Made by a program: the position numbers and the translations under genes
In this document: piece after piece, positions 39,074-47,919 of the stretch
How the letters are laid out: each line of letters opens with the position of its first letter
How positions within the stretch are numbered: position 1 is the stretch's first letter
The notes under the pieces: model-generated
Database searches by the model: none
Told to the model about the DNA's origin: nothing
Seen by the model: only the letters and a program-made list of their open reading frames with translations
NCBI RefSeq assembly: GCF_003967515.1
Contig: NZ_BIFQ01000001.1
Location: 1,860,001 to 1,924,000 of the forward strand
DNA length: 64,000 nucleotides
Direction: 5' to 3'
Source: Dictyobacter aurantiacus
GTDB lineage: Bacteria; Chloroflexota; Ktedonobacteria; Ktedonobacterales; Ktedonobacteraceae

Positions 39074-41608
39074 CTAACGCAGGACGGCGCCGAAGTCCTC
39101 GTGCAGCATACGGATAATGCGCTCCTGCAACTCGTTCGCCTCGCTATCTTTCAAAGTCCGATCCTGAGCCTGGTACACCAGCGTATAGGTCAGGTTCTTT
39201 TTGCCAGCAGGAATGGGATCACCGGTATAGACATCGAAGAGATCGGCCGAACGCAACAGCTCACCGCCATGACGAATAATATCGGCCTTAATATCCTGAG
39301 CCGCGATATGCTGGTCCACCACCAGCGCCAGGTCACGTGTCAGAGCCTGATGTCGTGAGATCGGCTGGTAGGTCAGCTGAGTCGGCACCGCCGCGTAGAG
39401 CGCCTCCAGATCGAATTCAGCCAGATGCGCACGCTGGGCCAGGTCGTAGCGCTGCTGAACCAGTGGATGAACCTCACCTAACACACCTACCGGACGAAAA
39501 ACCTCGTCCCCGTTATCCATGGTATAGGCCAGTTCCAGCAGCGCGCAACGACCAGGATGGAAGGTGGGATGCTGAGTTGGCACAAAGCGATAATGGCGGA
39601 TCTTGAGTCCCGCCAGCAGTGTTTCAGCAACACCCTTCAGATCGTAGAAATCAGCCGGGCGCGATAATTCTGGCAGCCAGGTGTTCTCAGCGGGACCCGA
39701 AAGGGCGAAGCCAAGCGTACGACGCTCATCGGGCAGACTCGACGTGCCATCTGTGGGCAGATAGCGGCGTCCGACCTCAAAGAAGCGTAGACCATCTTTG
39801 TTATGCTTACTATTCTGCTGAATGGTCTCCATGAGATTGCTCATCAGTGTCAGGCGCAAGGACTCCAGCTCAGGGCTGAGCGGATTGACGACCGTAAGCG
39901 CGGGCAAGGCGCGAGCATCGAAGGGTGCCACTGACGTGTTGATATTAGAGGCGGCGATGCGCGCTTCCTCCTGGGCGGCCGAACGATTGGGCGCCTGCAA
40001 GAGCAAGCTGGCGGATGCCGCGTCGGCCTGAGCCAGCAATTTGATCATTCGTGTCCGGCTGGTCAGGGTATAGGTCACGATCTCATTCAGGCCAGCTCCG
40101 ATCATCAGGTTGCGGATCACCTGTTCACGCTCGAACCAGCGATCGATGGTCTGTTCTGGCAGAGGACCATCGGGGATGGTGCTGGGAATATGCTCGTAGC
40201 CGATCAGGCGGATAACCTCTTCCACCAGGTCAGCGCTCTGGGTGACATCAGTACGGTAGGTCGGAACCGTCACCTGCATGCTCTTGCCATCCTCATCGGG
40301 CGTCACGCTGAAATCCAGAGCGCCTAACGCCTCAACAACCTCATCCTGAGTAACCTGCATAGAGGTTAACCACTCCACCTCATCGGTCGAGAATGGCATG
40401 GTCCGGGGCTGCACCGGATGCGGATAGATATCCACCACGCCTGGATGGACGCTACCACCAGCCAGTTCCGCCAGCAATTGCATGGCGCGATTCGCTCCCA
40501 ATAACGTCAGCTCAGGGTCCAATCCTTTCTCGAAATGGCTGGAGGCATCGGTGCGCAATCCCAGCGTCGTCGAGGTCCGGCGCACATTGCCGGGATGGAA
40601 GTTGGCGGACTCCAACAACACATTCGTGGTCTTATCGCTTACCTCACTAGCTGCGCCACCCATCACACCAGCAATAGCCGTCGGGCCCGTAGGATCGGTG
40701 ATGAGCAGCATATCCGGCGTCAGCTTGCGTTTGATGTCATCCAGAGTAGTCAGCTCTTCGCCGGGTCGCGCATGACGCACGATAATGTGATGCTCCGGGA
40801 CCAGATCATAGTCAAAGCTATGCAGTGGCTGACCATATTCCAGCAGCACATAGTTGGTAATATCCACCACATTGCTGATCGGTCGCAGACCAGCGGCCAG
40901 CAGGCGCCGCGCCATCCAGCTGGGAGAGGGTCCAACCTTCACATTGCTCACGACGCGTGCCGTATAACGCGGACAAAGCTCGCTATCCTCAACCGTCACC
41001 CTGACCATCTCCGTCGCTGCCGTCCCCTGTTCCTGGAAACGAGGCTCCGGCAAGCGCAACGGACGCTTCGTTAGCGCGGCCACCTCACGGGCGATCCCGA
41101 TAATAGAATTAACATCGCCCCGGTGAGCCTTAATCGAAAAATCGAGCACCACCTCACCCAGCAGATCCACCAGCGGCTGCCCCAGCGGCGTATCCGCGTC
41201 CAGAATATAGATGCCCGAATGGTCGTTGCCCATACCTAATTCGCGGGGTGAACACAACATCCCCTGAGAGACATAACCGAACTTGCGCGTCTCGCTAATC
41301 GTGATATCACCAACCTGGGCGCCGGGCAGCGCCAACGGTACCTTATCACCCAACCGAATATTGGGCGCGCCGCAGATCACGTTAATCTGACTGCTACCGG
41401 TATTAATCTTCGTATAATTGAGGTGATCTGATCCCTCGACCTTCTCCAGATGATCAATCTGTGCCGTGATAATCTTATCGCCCCAGGTCTGTCCGATATA
41501 TTCGATCGCCTCAACCTCCAGACCAGCCATCGTCAGCGTATGGGCCAGTTCTTCGGGCGACTGCGTAATCTCAACATACTCCTTGAGCCAGCTCAAAGGA
41601 ACTCTCAT
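39074..41608 (-). CDS. pheT: Phenylalanyl-tRNA synthetase beta subunit
   Basis: 844 residues, ATG 41608 after AAGGAG. Contains the N-terminal tRNA-binding OB domain (KIITAQIDHLEKVEGSDHLN), B3/B4 editing domain (LCPRYTARVVSNVKVGPSPS), B5 domain, and the C-terminal ferredoxin-fold anticodon-binding domain (PISRHQALTRDLALVVDQHI). Forms the (alpha-beta)2 enzyme with PheS and edits Tyr-tRNA-Phe. Translated after pheS from the T-box-controlled transcript. Confidence 0.96.
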   Translation of the reverse strand: MRVPLSWLKEYVEITQSPEELAHTLTMAGLEVEAIEYIGQTWGDKIITAQIDHLEKVEGSDHLNYTKINTGSSQINVICGAPNIRLGDKVPLALPGAQVGDITISETRKFGYVSQGMLCSPRELGMGNDHSGIYILDADTPLGQPLVDLLGEVVLDFSIKAHRGDVNSIIGIAREVAALTKRPLRLPEPRFQEQGTAATEMVRVTVEDSELCPRYTARVVSNVKVGPSPSWMARRLLAAGLRPISNVVDITNYVLLEYGQPLHSFDYDLVPEHHIIVRHARPGEELTTLDDIKRKLTPDMLLITDPTGPTAIAGVMGGAASEVSDKTTNVLLESANFHPGNVRRTSTTLGLRTDASSHFEKGLDPELTLLGANRAMQLLAELAGGSVHPGVVDIYPHPVQPRTMPFSTDEVEWLTSMQVTQDEVVEALGALDFSVTPDEDGKSMQVTVPTYRTDVTQSADLVEEVIRLIGYEHIPSTIPDGPLPEQTIDRWFEREQVIRNLMIGAGLNEIVTYTLTSRTRMIKLLAQADAASASLLLQAPNRSAAQEEARIAASNINTSVAPFDARALPALTVVNPLSPELESLRLTLMSNLMETIQQNSKHNKDGLRFFEVGRRYLPTDGTSSLPDERRTLGFALSGPAENTWLPELSRPADFYDLKGVAETLLAGLKIRHYRFVPTQHPTFHPGRCALLELAYTMDNGDEVFRPVGVLGEVHPLVQQRYDLAQRAHLAEFDLEALYAAVPTQLTYQPISRHQALTRDLALVVDQHIAAQDIKADIIRHGGELLRSADLFDVYTGDPIPAGKKNLTYTLVYQAQDRTLKDSEANELQERIIRMLHEDFGAVLR

Positions 41609-41671
41609 TGCGTCTACTCCTTCTTAAAATCGCCATTCATGCTTGCTTTTTTTGCTCCACGACCGCCGCTA

Positions 41672-42718
41672 CTACAACTGGCGTAAGAAGCGCAGATCAT
41701 TGCCGGAGAAGAGGCGTATCTCTCCGATGCCATACTTCAGCATCGCGATGCGTTCGACACCCATGCCGAAAGCGAAGCCCCGATATTTCTTTGGATCATA
41801 GCCCACGTTACGCAGAACGTTGGGATGTACCATGCCCGATCCCAGCACCTCAAGCCAACCGCTATACTTGCAGGAGCGGCAACCCTTGCCATTGCACAGA
41901 CCACAGCTAATATCCACCTCAGCGCTGGGTTCCGTGAATGGGAAGTAGCTTCCCCTGAAGCGCAGGCGACGCTCGGGGCCGAACATCTCATGGGCGAAAC
42001 GCTCCAGGCAACCCTTCAAGTCAGCCATCGTACATACCTCATCGATGAGCAGGCCCTCGATCTGATGGAACATCGCCTCGTGGGTCGCATCGATATCCTC
42101 ATTGCGATACACCTTGCCGGGTACCACCACGCGAATGGGCGGTTGATACTGCTCCATCGTCCGAATCTGCATCGGCGAGGTCTGCGTGCGCAGCAAAACC
42201 TCACCCGGAGCGATCCAAAAGGTATCCTGCATATCGCGCGCCGGATGATCGGTCGGAATATTCAACGCCTGGAAGTTATGATAATCATTCTCCACCTCCA
42301 GACCTTGCAGAACACTGAATCCCATGCGTACGAAGATATCAGTCACCTCTTGAATCGTACGCGAGATAGGATGCATGGTCCCGGCGGGCAGCGCGCGACC
42401 GGGCAGCGTCACATCGATGCGCTCCTGCTCCAGGGCCAGCATCAGCTCGCGCTGCTTCAGTTCCTCACGCTTCTCCTTTAGATGGCGCTCCAGTTCCTTC
42501 TTTACCTCATTGATCTTCTGACCCACAACGGGGCGCTCCTCCTTCGACAGCTTTGGCATCACCGAAGAAAGGCTCTTCAGCTCGCCGCGATTGCGTCCGA
42601 GGTAGCGTGTATCCCAATCATCAAGGTCAGCAGATGTGTTGATCGGCCCCAATTCCTCGATCGCCCGCGCCAGCAGCGTATCAAGTTGTCCGAGCAACTG
42701 TTCGAGTTGTCCAATCAT
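41672..42718 (-). CDS. pheS: Phenylalanyl-tRNA synthetase alpha subunit
   Basis: 348 residues from ATG 42718 (GGGAGG RBS right after the T-box terminator; longer frames run back into the leader). Class II motifs: motif 1 around HPISRTIQEVTDIFVRMGFS, motif 2 FHQIEGLLID, and motif 3 GFAFGMGVERIAMLKYGIGE. A CxxC-type insert (CGLCNGKGCRSCKYSGWLEV) binds zinc as in many thermophile and Chloroflexota enzymes. Charges tRNA-Phe together with PheT. Confidence 0.96.
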   Translation of the reverse strand: MIGQLEQLLGQLDTLLARAIEELGPINTSADLDDWDTRYLGRNRGELKSLSSVMPKLSKEERPVVGQKINEVKKELERHLKEKREELKQRELMLALEQERIDVTLPGRALPAGTMHPISRTIQEVTDIFVRMGFSVLQGLEVENDYHNFQALNIPTDHPARDMQDTFWIAPGEVLLRTQTSPMQIRTMEQYQPPIRVVVPGKVYRNEDIDATHEAMFHQIEGLLIDEVCTMADLKGCLERFAHEMFGPERRLRFRGSYFPFTEPSAEVDISCGLCNGKGCRSCKYSGWLEVLGSGMVHPNVLRNVGYDPKKYRGFAFGMGVERIAMLKYGIGEIRLFSGNDLRFLRQL

Positions 42719-42734
42719 ACAACCTCCCAAAAAA

Positions 42735-43075
42735 TCAAAAAACCGACATTCGTCAACAGGGACGAAGTTGTCGGCAATAGCAAGCTCCGTGGTACCACCC
42801 GTATTGAATGGCGAACACATTCCATGTACCCGGCGCCCCGATCGCCATATATCGATGGCAGGACGACAGAGAAAGGTGCCGCAGCATTCCACTCGGTTTG
42901 TCGGTTAACGGTGACGGCCGGGGCTGTCTACTTTACCAGGAGTTCAACAGCCAGCTCTAGGGTGAACTTCAGCGACTTCGCACGCAAAAGGGCTTACAGT
43001 CGGTGGCCCTCTCTCCCTGAACGCGCCTGGACGCTTACTCTCCCCATCATTGCTTTTCACTGCCTACGCAGTCTA
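42735..43075 (-). ncRNA. T-box riboswitch leader of pheS-pheT
   Basis: On the minus strand the leader carries the T-box sequence GGGTGGTACCACGG (42788-42800 and next bases) followed by a terminator hairpin (42743-42774) with a long T run and then the pheS RBS. Upstream lies a long structured stem I region with AGAGTAAGCG; a GAAGTTCACCC loop is a plausible specifier reading UUC (Phe). Uncharged tRNA-Phe should bind and stabilise the antiterminator, turning on pheST. Confidence 0.88.
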
Positions 43076-43163
43076 ATTTTCCCGAAATATATATTAGCAG
43101 ATCGACCCACAAAAGTCTAGCGTACAGATTTAAGAAATATACAAAAAAATCCCCAAAAGCGCT

Positions 43164-43191
43164 TGACTTGGCTTTTTTTTTCTGCTATACT
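43164..43191 (+). promoter_or_regulatory. Sigma-70-type promoter of the tRNA-Pro gene
   Basis: TTGACT (43164-43169) and TATACT (43186-43191) are spaced 16 bases apart, with a T-tract in the spacer, 24 bases before the tRNA. The match to the consensus is strong. Confidence 0.75.
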
Positions 43192-43215
43192 GATGCCTGT
43201 TCCGATAAGAACAGC

Positions 43216-43288
43216 GGGGTGTAGCGCAGCCCGGTAGCGCACTACAATGGGGTTGTAGTGGTCGGAGGTTCAAATCCTCTCACCCCGA
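43216..43288 (+). tRNA. tRNA-Pro (anticodon GGG)
   Basis: Cloverleaf can be drawn: acceptor CGGGGTG/CACCCCG, D arm GCGC/GCGC with loop AGCCCGGTA, anticodon stem CTACA/TGTAG with loop ATGGGGT (anticodon GGG), T arm GGAGG/CCTCT with TTCAAAT. The acceptor stem with leading C is typical of tRNA-Pro. CCA is not encoded. The last 22 bases belong to the attachment-site repeat of the integrated element. Confidence 0.9.
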
Positions 43289-43291
43289 CTA
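43267..43291. repeat. attL core in the tRNA 3' end
   Basis: 25-bp core beginning GGTTCAAATCC and ending CCCCGACTA, identical to 63581-63605. It covers the T arm and 3' acceptor strand, the usual target of tyrosine integrases; integration restores the tRNA. Confidence 0.92.
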
Positions 43292-43296
43292 CCGAA

Positions 43297-43340
43297 CGAG
43301 GCCGGAAGCTTTTTGATAAACGAGCTTCCGGCCTCGTTTT
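43297..43340 (+). terminator. Terminator of tRNA-Pro, probably element-borne
   Basis: 14-bp stem CGAGGCCGGAAGCT (43297-43310) with 43323-43336, followed by TTTT. A related hairpin follows the attR core (63612-63648); after integration this left copy is expected to be the one brought in by the element. Confidence 0.8.
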
Positions 43341-43408
43341 ATGCCCGCTTGTGTTTATTATGAATTATGGCTTACTACCCCAAAATGTAGCAACCATGTA
43401 GCAACGCG

Positions 43409-44560
43409 CTATTTTTTGCCTTTTTTCTTGGATTTCTTGCCGAATTTATCCTCCCATTGTTCAGTCGCATCATCCTGTAGAGACGGCATCGCATGAGAGT
43501 AGATATCCATGGTCGTAGTGATCTGACTGTGCCCTAAAATCTCTTGCACGATCTTGGGGTGAACTTTCATGGCCAGCAGGATGGTCGCAGCGCTGTGCCT
43601 CAAATCATGAAAACGCATATGTGGCATATCGATGCTCTCAAGAAATCGTTTAAACACTTTCAGCATGGTGCTAGGGCTGTAGTAGTCTCCCCAGGCATTA
43701 GTAAAGACCAGGCCCTTGCTGACCCAAACTTTACCAGCCAGTGCTTCCTGCTCCTGTTGATGCTCACGATGCTGCTGTAGAATACTTATCACGAACTCAG
43801 GGAGCATGATCGTTCTTCGGCTTCTGGCTGTCTTGGGTTCAGACTCAACATAGCCATAGTTTTTTAAGTAGCTGACGGCGCGCCTGACCTGGAGGCTACG
43901 ATCCGTAAAATTGATGTCCTGCCAGCGCAGCGCCAACAGTTCACCACGTCTCATACCCGTCGTGATCGCCAGCGTCAACAGAGCTTCCAGGCGATGTTCT
44001 TTTACTTCCTTCAAGAGGATACGAGCCTGGTCAGAAGTAAGGTAGTTTAACTCTTTGCGCGGAATGCGCGGCGGGGTCACCGCATCGCATATGTTGCGAG
44101 GAAGCATGTTCCACTTTACAGCGTTGTCCAGGGCCTTATGCAGAACACCGTGGACATTATTCACGGTTTTAGGGGAGAGTCCTTCATTGATCTTCTGTGA
44201 GTAGAACGCCTGCACCTGCTGAGGAGTCAGCTTCTGCAACTTAATTTTGCCCAGACCTGGTAACAGATAGTTGTCCAGTAGCTTACGATAATTCAAGTAG
44301 GTGCTCAAGCGTATCGTGGGCTTATGAATATTCTCCAACCAATTTTCCAGGTACTCTTGCAAAGCTACATTTGGTCCAACTGAGAGCATACCTCGCTGCT
44401 GAGCATAGACGGCCTCGTTCAGCTTCTCCCTAACTTCAGCTTTCGTTTTTCCATAAAACACCTTGCGCTTACCGTCATCAGTCGAGATACTACCAACCCA
44501 TTTACCATCTGACTTGCGTTGATAGATAGAACCTTCTCCATTAGCACGCTTTTTAGCCAT
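43409..44560 (-). CDS. int: Tyrosine site-specific integrase
   Basis: 383 residues. N-terminal arm-binding AP2-like domain (GEGSIYQRKSDGKWVGSISTD), a SAM-like core-binding domain, then the catalytic domain with R204 (TGMRRGELLALRW), H318-x-x-R321 (FHDLRHSAATILL), H344 (ILGHSQITTTMDIYSH) and nucleophile Y354. It excises and integrates the element at the tRNA-Pro site. ATG 44560 preceded by AGGAG. Gene points toward the att site, as usual. Confidence 0.95.
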   Translation of the reverse strand: MAKKRANGEGSIYQRKSDGKWVGSISTDDGKRKVFYGKTKAEVREKLNEAVYAQQRGMLSVGPNVALQEYLENWLENIHKPTIRLSTYLNYRKLLDNYLLPGLGKIKLQKLTPQQVQAFYSQKINEGLSPKTVNNVHGVLHKALDNAVKWNMLPRNICDAVTPPRIPRKELNYLTSDQARILLKEVKEHRLEALLTLAITTGMRRGELLALRWQDINFTDRSLQVRRAVSYLKNYGYVESEPKTARSRRTIMLPEFVISILQQHREHQQEQEALAGKVWVSKGLVFTNAWGDYYSPSTMLKVFKRFLESIDMPHMRFHDLRHSAATILLAMKVHPKIVQEILGHSQITTTMDIYSHAMPSLQDDATEQWEDKFGKKSKKKGKK

Positions 44561-44638
44561 AATATCATTCTCCTATGCAATAAAAAGCCACCTGCCCATC
44601 ATAGAGCCTGGTGGCATATCAAAAGTTTATTTAGTCTG

Positions 44639-44830
44639 CTACTTGCCTTGCTGCCGACGATTGAGGAGCCAGGGCCGCAACTCTTCAGGGTCTACCAGTG
44701 TCCGACGACCAAATTTATGCACTGGAAGGCCCTCAGATTTAATCAAGCTATACAGCTTTGACCTTCCAATTCTCAGTTGCTGCATAGTCTCTTCTACAGT
44801 GATTAATAAGGGTGGTAGGGTATGTTGCAT
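44639..44830 (-). CDS. xis: Excisionase / MerR-like helix-turn-helix protein
   Basis: 63 residues with the HTH_17 pattern of excisionases: LLITVEETMQQLRIGRSKLY, SLIKSEGLPVHKFGRRTLVD, PEELRPWLL. Such proteins bend attachment-site DNA and steer the integrase to excision. RBS AGGAG before ATG 44830. It lies just upstream of int with a 78-base gap. Confidence 0.85.
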   Translation of the reverse strand: MQHTLPPLLITVEETMQQLRIGRSKLYSLIKSEGLPVHKFGRRTLVDPEELRPWLLNRRQQGK

Positions 44831-44874
44831 AGACTCTTTACTCCTATGTTTTTTTTGTCGCTCCGGTGGAAAAC

Positions 44875-44982
44875 AAACCTGCGAAACCTGCGAGCCGCTC
44901 CACAGGCGGCTTCACGTTGCAGGTTTGCCTTTTTTCAAACCTGCAGGAAACCTGCAAACCTGCGAACCGCTCCACAGGCGGC
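44875..44982. repeat. AAACCTGC iteron cluster with duplicated hairpin
   Basis: Six copies of AAACCTGC: 44875, 44884, 44937, 44948 and 44956 on the plus strand and one inverted at 44919. Two 70-bp-spaced copies of a block CCGCTCCACAGGCGGCTTCA, each a small hairpin, alternate with them. The cluster lies between xis and the HNH gene, where nothing is coded. Candidate origin iterons, integrase arm sites or an operator. Confidence 0.8.
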
Positions 44983-45021
44983 TTCATATGAAATGAGGTC
45001 TTCTGAATGGATAAAAATGGG

Positions 45022-45375
45022 CTAGAAAAGGGTTAATTGCCCAGATGTCAGCGCCTTTTCATGCTTTCTCTGAGCGCGGGTTGCTCTGGCATGGGCGATA
45101 TGATCAGCCAGGTCATAGCGCAGGTGACACGCCTGACACAGAGCTCGAAGGTTTTCGCGCCGCACATCATGCTTATCGTGTTTGTCACCTGGTCGCCCAT
45201 CAGCATATGGGGTTCCGAGATGCGCCACCGTCAAGATAACCTTCCCAGGGCGGCCGCTGGGGAGAGGAGCGCCGTTTGGGATACCGCACCATTCACAACG
45301 CCAACCAGCGATCCGGCGAATGGTGCGCGAGACTTTCTTCCAATTAGCTGGATAGCGTTTGAGATCCATAGGCAT
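45022..45375 (-). CDS. HNH endonuclease-like protein
   Basis: 117 residues. CEWCGIPNG and CQACHLRYDL give two CxxC zinc knuckles flanking LTVAHLGTPYADG and ENLRALCQACH, matching the H-N-H/beta-beta-alpha-metal core. Common in phages and plasmids. GAGGTG precedes ATG 45375; it follows the AAA+ gene by nine bases. Confidence 0.82.
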   Translation of the reverse strand: MPMDLKRYPANWKKVSRTIRRIAGWRCEWCGIPNGAPLPSGRPGKVILTVAHLGTPYADGRPGDKHDKHDVRRENLRALCQACHLRYDLADHIAHARATRAQRKHEKALTSGQLTLF

Positions 45376-45384
45376 AGCAGCACC

Positions 45385-47439
45385 TCATTGGAGAGAGTCA
45401 AGCGGTGGAGACGGTGGCGGATAACCCAGCGCCGCACGCGATGGGTAGCCCAGCTGAAGAATGTGCTCATCAGTGAGCGAGGCGATATTATACGGCCATT
45501 CATCGGGACCAGTTGCCTGATGCAGCGGCCAGATCTGCGCAATCTCGGCCTCTGTTCGAAAAGACACCTCCTCTTGTGAGAGATAAAGCGCTACATTGAC
45601 GCAGCGCGGCAGATTTACCGTGATGAACCCTTCACCCCGCGGCGTCATCACAATCTGGAAATGCTGCAGCGGTTGGCCTACCTCATCGACTGCTAGCCCC
45701 TGGAACTCTTGCAGGTTTGCAGGTTTCGCAGGTTTGTTTTCCTCACGGTCAACATCGTTTTTGAGGGGAATATCCCCACTCAAACCGCCCCCCAGGCCTT
45801 CTAAAGGGGTATTGATATAAGAAATTTCCTCTTTTTGGGGAATAGCATCCTGCGAAACCTGCAAACCTGCAACGGACCAGTACACAGCGCCACTCCGTGT
45901 ATCCGCTCCAGCCTTAATAAGATGTAAACCACTCTCATCAAACTGCGTCCCAATACGGGCAGAGAGCGCTTTTCCTAGCTTGCGTTTAAAATCTCCTTTC
46001 TTGGTATCAGAGACCTCATCAGGTAGCGCGTTATAGAGGCTCGCCACACCAAGCCCTGTATCGCCATCATCAAAGGATCCTGACTTGATATCCTTGGTCA
46101 GCGTGGACACTAGGACGGGTTGATCTCCATAGAAGTCGCGCCAGGTATGCAGGAAGACAGCCCACTGCTTCGCGTCATCATCCCCCTGCTCATACAGTTC
46201 ATTGAGATTGCTCAAAAAGCCGTCAATCCAGCAGTGCGCCAGAATGCCACCAATAGTATCCGCCCAGGGCTGAAAGCTGCCCATTTGCGGTACTGTCGCC
46301 TTTGGGCACCCAGCTGCATACCAGGCACGCGCCAACGTCAGCAGAGCCGCAATCAGCTCCCCTCGATGCTGCGGCACCCATTCATAGAGATTGTGTTTGA
46401 AGTTGCCGCGCGTCCACGGCTTATCCGTGTGCGCATCCATGCGTATCCAGTACGAGCGCCGCGGCAGATCGCCACCAATCTGGATATTGTTGCCCGTAGC
46501 CATCCAGGTGGCACGCTGGGCATAGACGCCATTTTTACTCTGCCCCAGGATACGCTCTTTCACCGTCGAGGAGGTTAAGGCCGCGTCTAAGCTCGCCGCC
46601 TGGATTTTCGCTTTCACATTATCAATGATGATGATCGTCGCACCTTCTGACAACGTAGACGCAATGCGCTTGCGCCATTCATCATCATCGTAGGGCGCGG
46701 TCATCATCTCCGCTTTGCGGCCGGTGGCGATGAGCGCCACCGTCTCAGCCAGTAGGCTTTTCCCGGTGCCTGGTCGCGTAGCATCGATCAAGGCCAGGGG
46801 CACATGGCCATTGATCGACTGCCGAATGAGCGGCGTCAACATCAAACCAATAGCATTCGCCTGGCTGGCCTGATTTTCATACGGGAACTCACCAATGGCC
46901 TCGTCAATGAGTGCCTGGGCGTTCATGATATCCACTTCAGTGGGATGCTCAGGAACGGGCGGGATCTTCAGCGATGCGAGCGGCACATACACCGACCTGG
47001 TCACCACGTCGTACCCAGGAGTGTCGATCAGCGTGCCATCCGGGCGAAAAATGGGGAACTCAATGATGCTGTCCAGGGGAGGAAATGGCCACTCACCCAT
47101 CGTAAGAATATCCTTAACGACATTGTCAGGTGGAGCAACATGAATTGGCCCCCTGGCCGTAATCTTCACAAAGTTCATGCACCTGCCCAGGATGCCTTTC
47201 AGTGTAGCATCGGTGAGCGCATCAATGAATGGGGAGCCATCCTCTTTGCGCTGGATGCGTACCAGCTGGCCATGGCGTACATAAATCTGGGTTCGTGTCG
47301 TTTGCAGATGGGTCACCGCTTCCAGCGCTAATTCTCGCCAGGGGCGATTCGAAATGAGCACTCCAGGCAATCCATCTACCTGCAACATCTGGGAGGCCTT
47401 CGCCATCAAGGCTTCATTTGCAGCTTGCGCACTACTCAT
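45385..47439 (-). CDS. AAA+ replication-type ATPase/helicase of the element
   Basis: 684 residues. Walker A DATRPGTGKSLLAE (about residues 223-236), Walker B ATIIIIDNVK, sensor-1 ATGNN and a following RR (GDLPRRSYWIRMD) as arginine finger, the order of plasmid/phage superfamily-3-like helicases and the DNA-primase-associated ATPases. A long linker rich in Gly/Pro near residues 550-610 is where the AAACCTGC repeats lie. Start overlaps the stop of the 87-residue Cys-rich gene upstream (ATGA-type). Probably the element's replication initiator or helicase; exact family not certain. Confidence 0.78.
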   Translation of the reverse strand: MSSAQAANEALMAKASQMLQVDGLPGVLISNRPWRELALEAVTHLQTTRTQIYVRHGQLVRIQRKEDGSPFIDALTDATLKGILGRCMNFVKITARGPIHVAPPDNVVKDILTMGEWPFPPLDSIIEFPIFRPDGTLIDTPGYDVVTRSVYVPLASLKIPPVPEHPTEVDIMNAQALIDEAIGEFPYENQASQANAIGLMLTPLIRQSINGHVPLALIDATRPGTGKSLLAETVALIATGRKAEMMTAPYDDDEWRKRIASTLSEGATIIIIDNVKAKIQAASLDAALTSSTVKERILGQSKNGVYAQRATWMATGNNIQIGGDLPRRSYWIRMDAHTDKPWTRGNFKHNLYEWVPQHRGELIAALLTLARAWYAAGCPKATVPQMGSFQPWADTIGGILAHCWIDGFLSNLNELYEQGDDDAKQWAVFLHTWRDFYGDQPVLVSTLTKDIKSGSFDDGDTGLGVASLYNALPDEVSDTKKGDFKRKLGKALSARIGTQFDESGLHLIKAGADTRSGAVYWSVAGLQVSQDAIPQKEEISYINTPLEGLGGGLSGDIPLKNDVDREENKPAKPANLQEFQGLAVDEVGQPLQHFQIVMTPRGEGFITVNLPRCVNVALYLSQEEVSFRTEAEIAQIWPLHQATGPDEWPYNIASLTDEHILQLGYPSRAALGYPPPSPPLDSLQ
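45711..45870. repeat. AAACCTGC repeats inside the AAA+ ATPase gene
   Basis: Three copies of GCAGGTTT at 45711, 45719 and 45728 (8- and 9-bp period) and two of AAACCTGC at 45855 and 45863. They lie in the coding part for the disordered linker (KPAKPANLQEF, AGLQVSQDA). Same octamer as at 44,875-44,963; at that density this is not chance. Confidence 0.8.
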
Positions 47440-47699
47440 GTCACACTACTCCATAATGTTGGTTGCTGGCATTCCTCATGGATCTCTGTTGAGACCTTCC
47501 CCAGCTGATGCTCCTGGGTATAGGCTGCAATCCATTGCTGTGCCAGTTCTCTGGTATTCTCAATACTCTTATCTCTGCCTGCTCCATGGTTGCGGCCGCC
47601 ACAGATACAGGTACAGATAGGGGTGACGGCTTCATAACAGCGAGCATCACACCTCCCGACACATCCCTGAGCGTTGTAGACCGCAATCAAAGTGGTCAT
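47436..47699 (-). CDS. Small cysteine-rich protein
   Basis: 87 residues; ATG 47699 with RBS AAGGAGGG. Cysteine pattern GCVGRCDARCYEAVTPICTC followed by ICGGRNHGAG, a zinc-binding-like arrangement also common in actinobacterial mobile elements. The stop overlaps the start of the AAA+ gene, so translation is coupled. Role unknown. Confidence 0.75.
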   Translation of the reverse strand: MTTLIAVYNAQGCVGRCDARCYEAVTPICTCICGGRNHGAGRDKSIENTRELAQQWIAAYTQEHQLGKVSTEIHEECQQPTLWSSVT

Positions 47700-47732
47700 A
47701 TCCCTCCTTTCTCACGCAAATGCCCATGGCCG

Positions 47733-47858
47733 CTACGGCCTGGCATGCTGGTGATAGGTCGCTTTGGCCCGAAGAATGCCCAAGCACCGGCGGCAATAGC
47801 TCCAGGAGTCTGGGCAGATGGGACGCAGTTTGCAGCGTTGACACTTTTTTCTGAACAT
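47733..47858 (-). CDS. Mini zinc-finger protein
   Basis: 41 residues: MFRKKCQRCKLRPICPDSW, then YCRRCLGILRAKATYHQHAR. Cysteines at 6, 9, 15, 22 and 25 fit a zinc ribbon. Start ATG 47858 has a perfect RBS GAGGTGAGC right behind a T run. A longer frame in another phase overlaps it but lacks an RBS. Function unknown; DNA or RNA binding is possible. Confidence 0.68.
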   Translation of the reverse strand: MFRKKCQRCKLRPICPDSWSYCRRCLGILRAKATYHQHARP

Positions 47859-47869
47859 GCTCACCTCAC

Positions 47870-47902
47870 AAAAAAAGCTCTTACAGCATCAGCTATAAGA
47901 GC
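47870..47902 (-). terminator. Intrinsic terminator between dam and the mini zinc-finger gene
   Basis: GCTCTTA/TAAGAGC stem (47877-47883, 47896-47902) followed on the minus strand by seven T. The next gene's RBS follows within a few bases. Confidence 0.75.
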
Positions 47903-47919
47903 GCGCAAACGTACACTTG

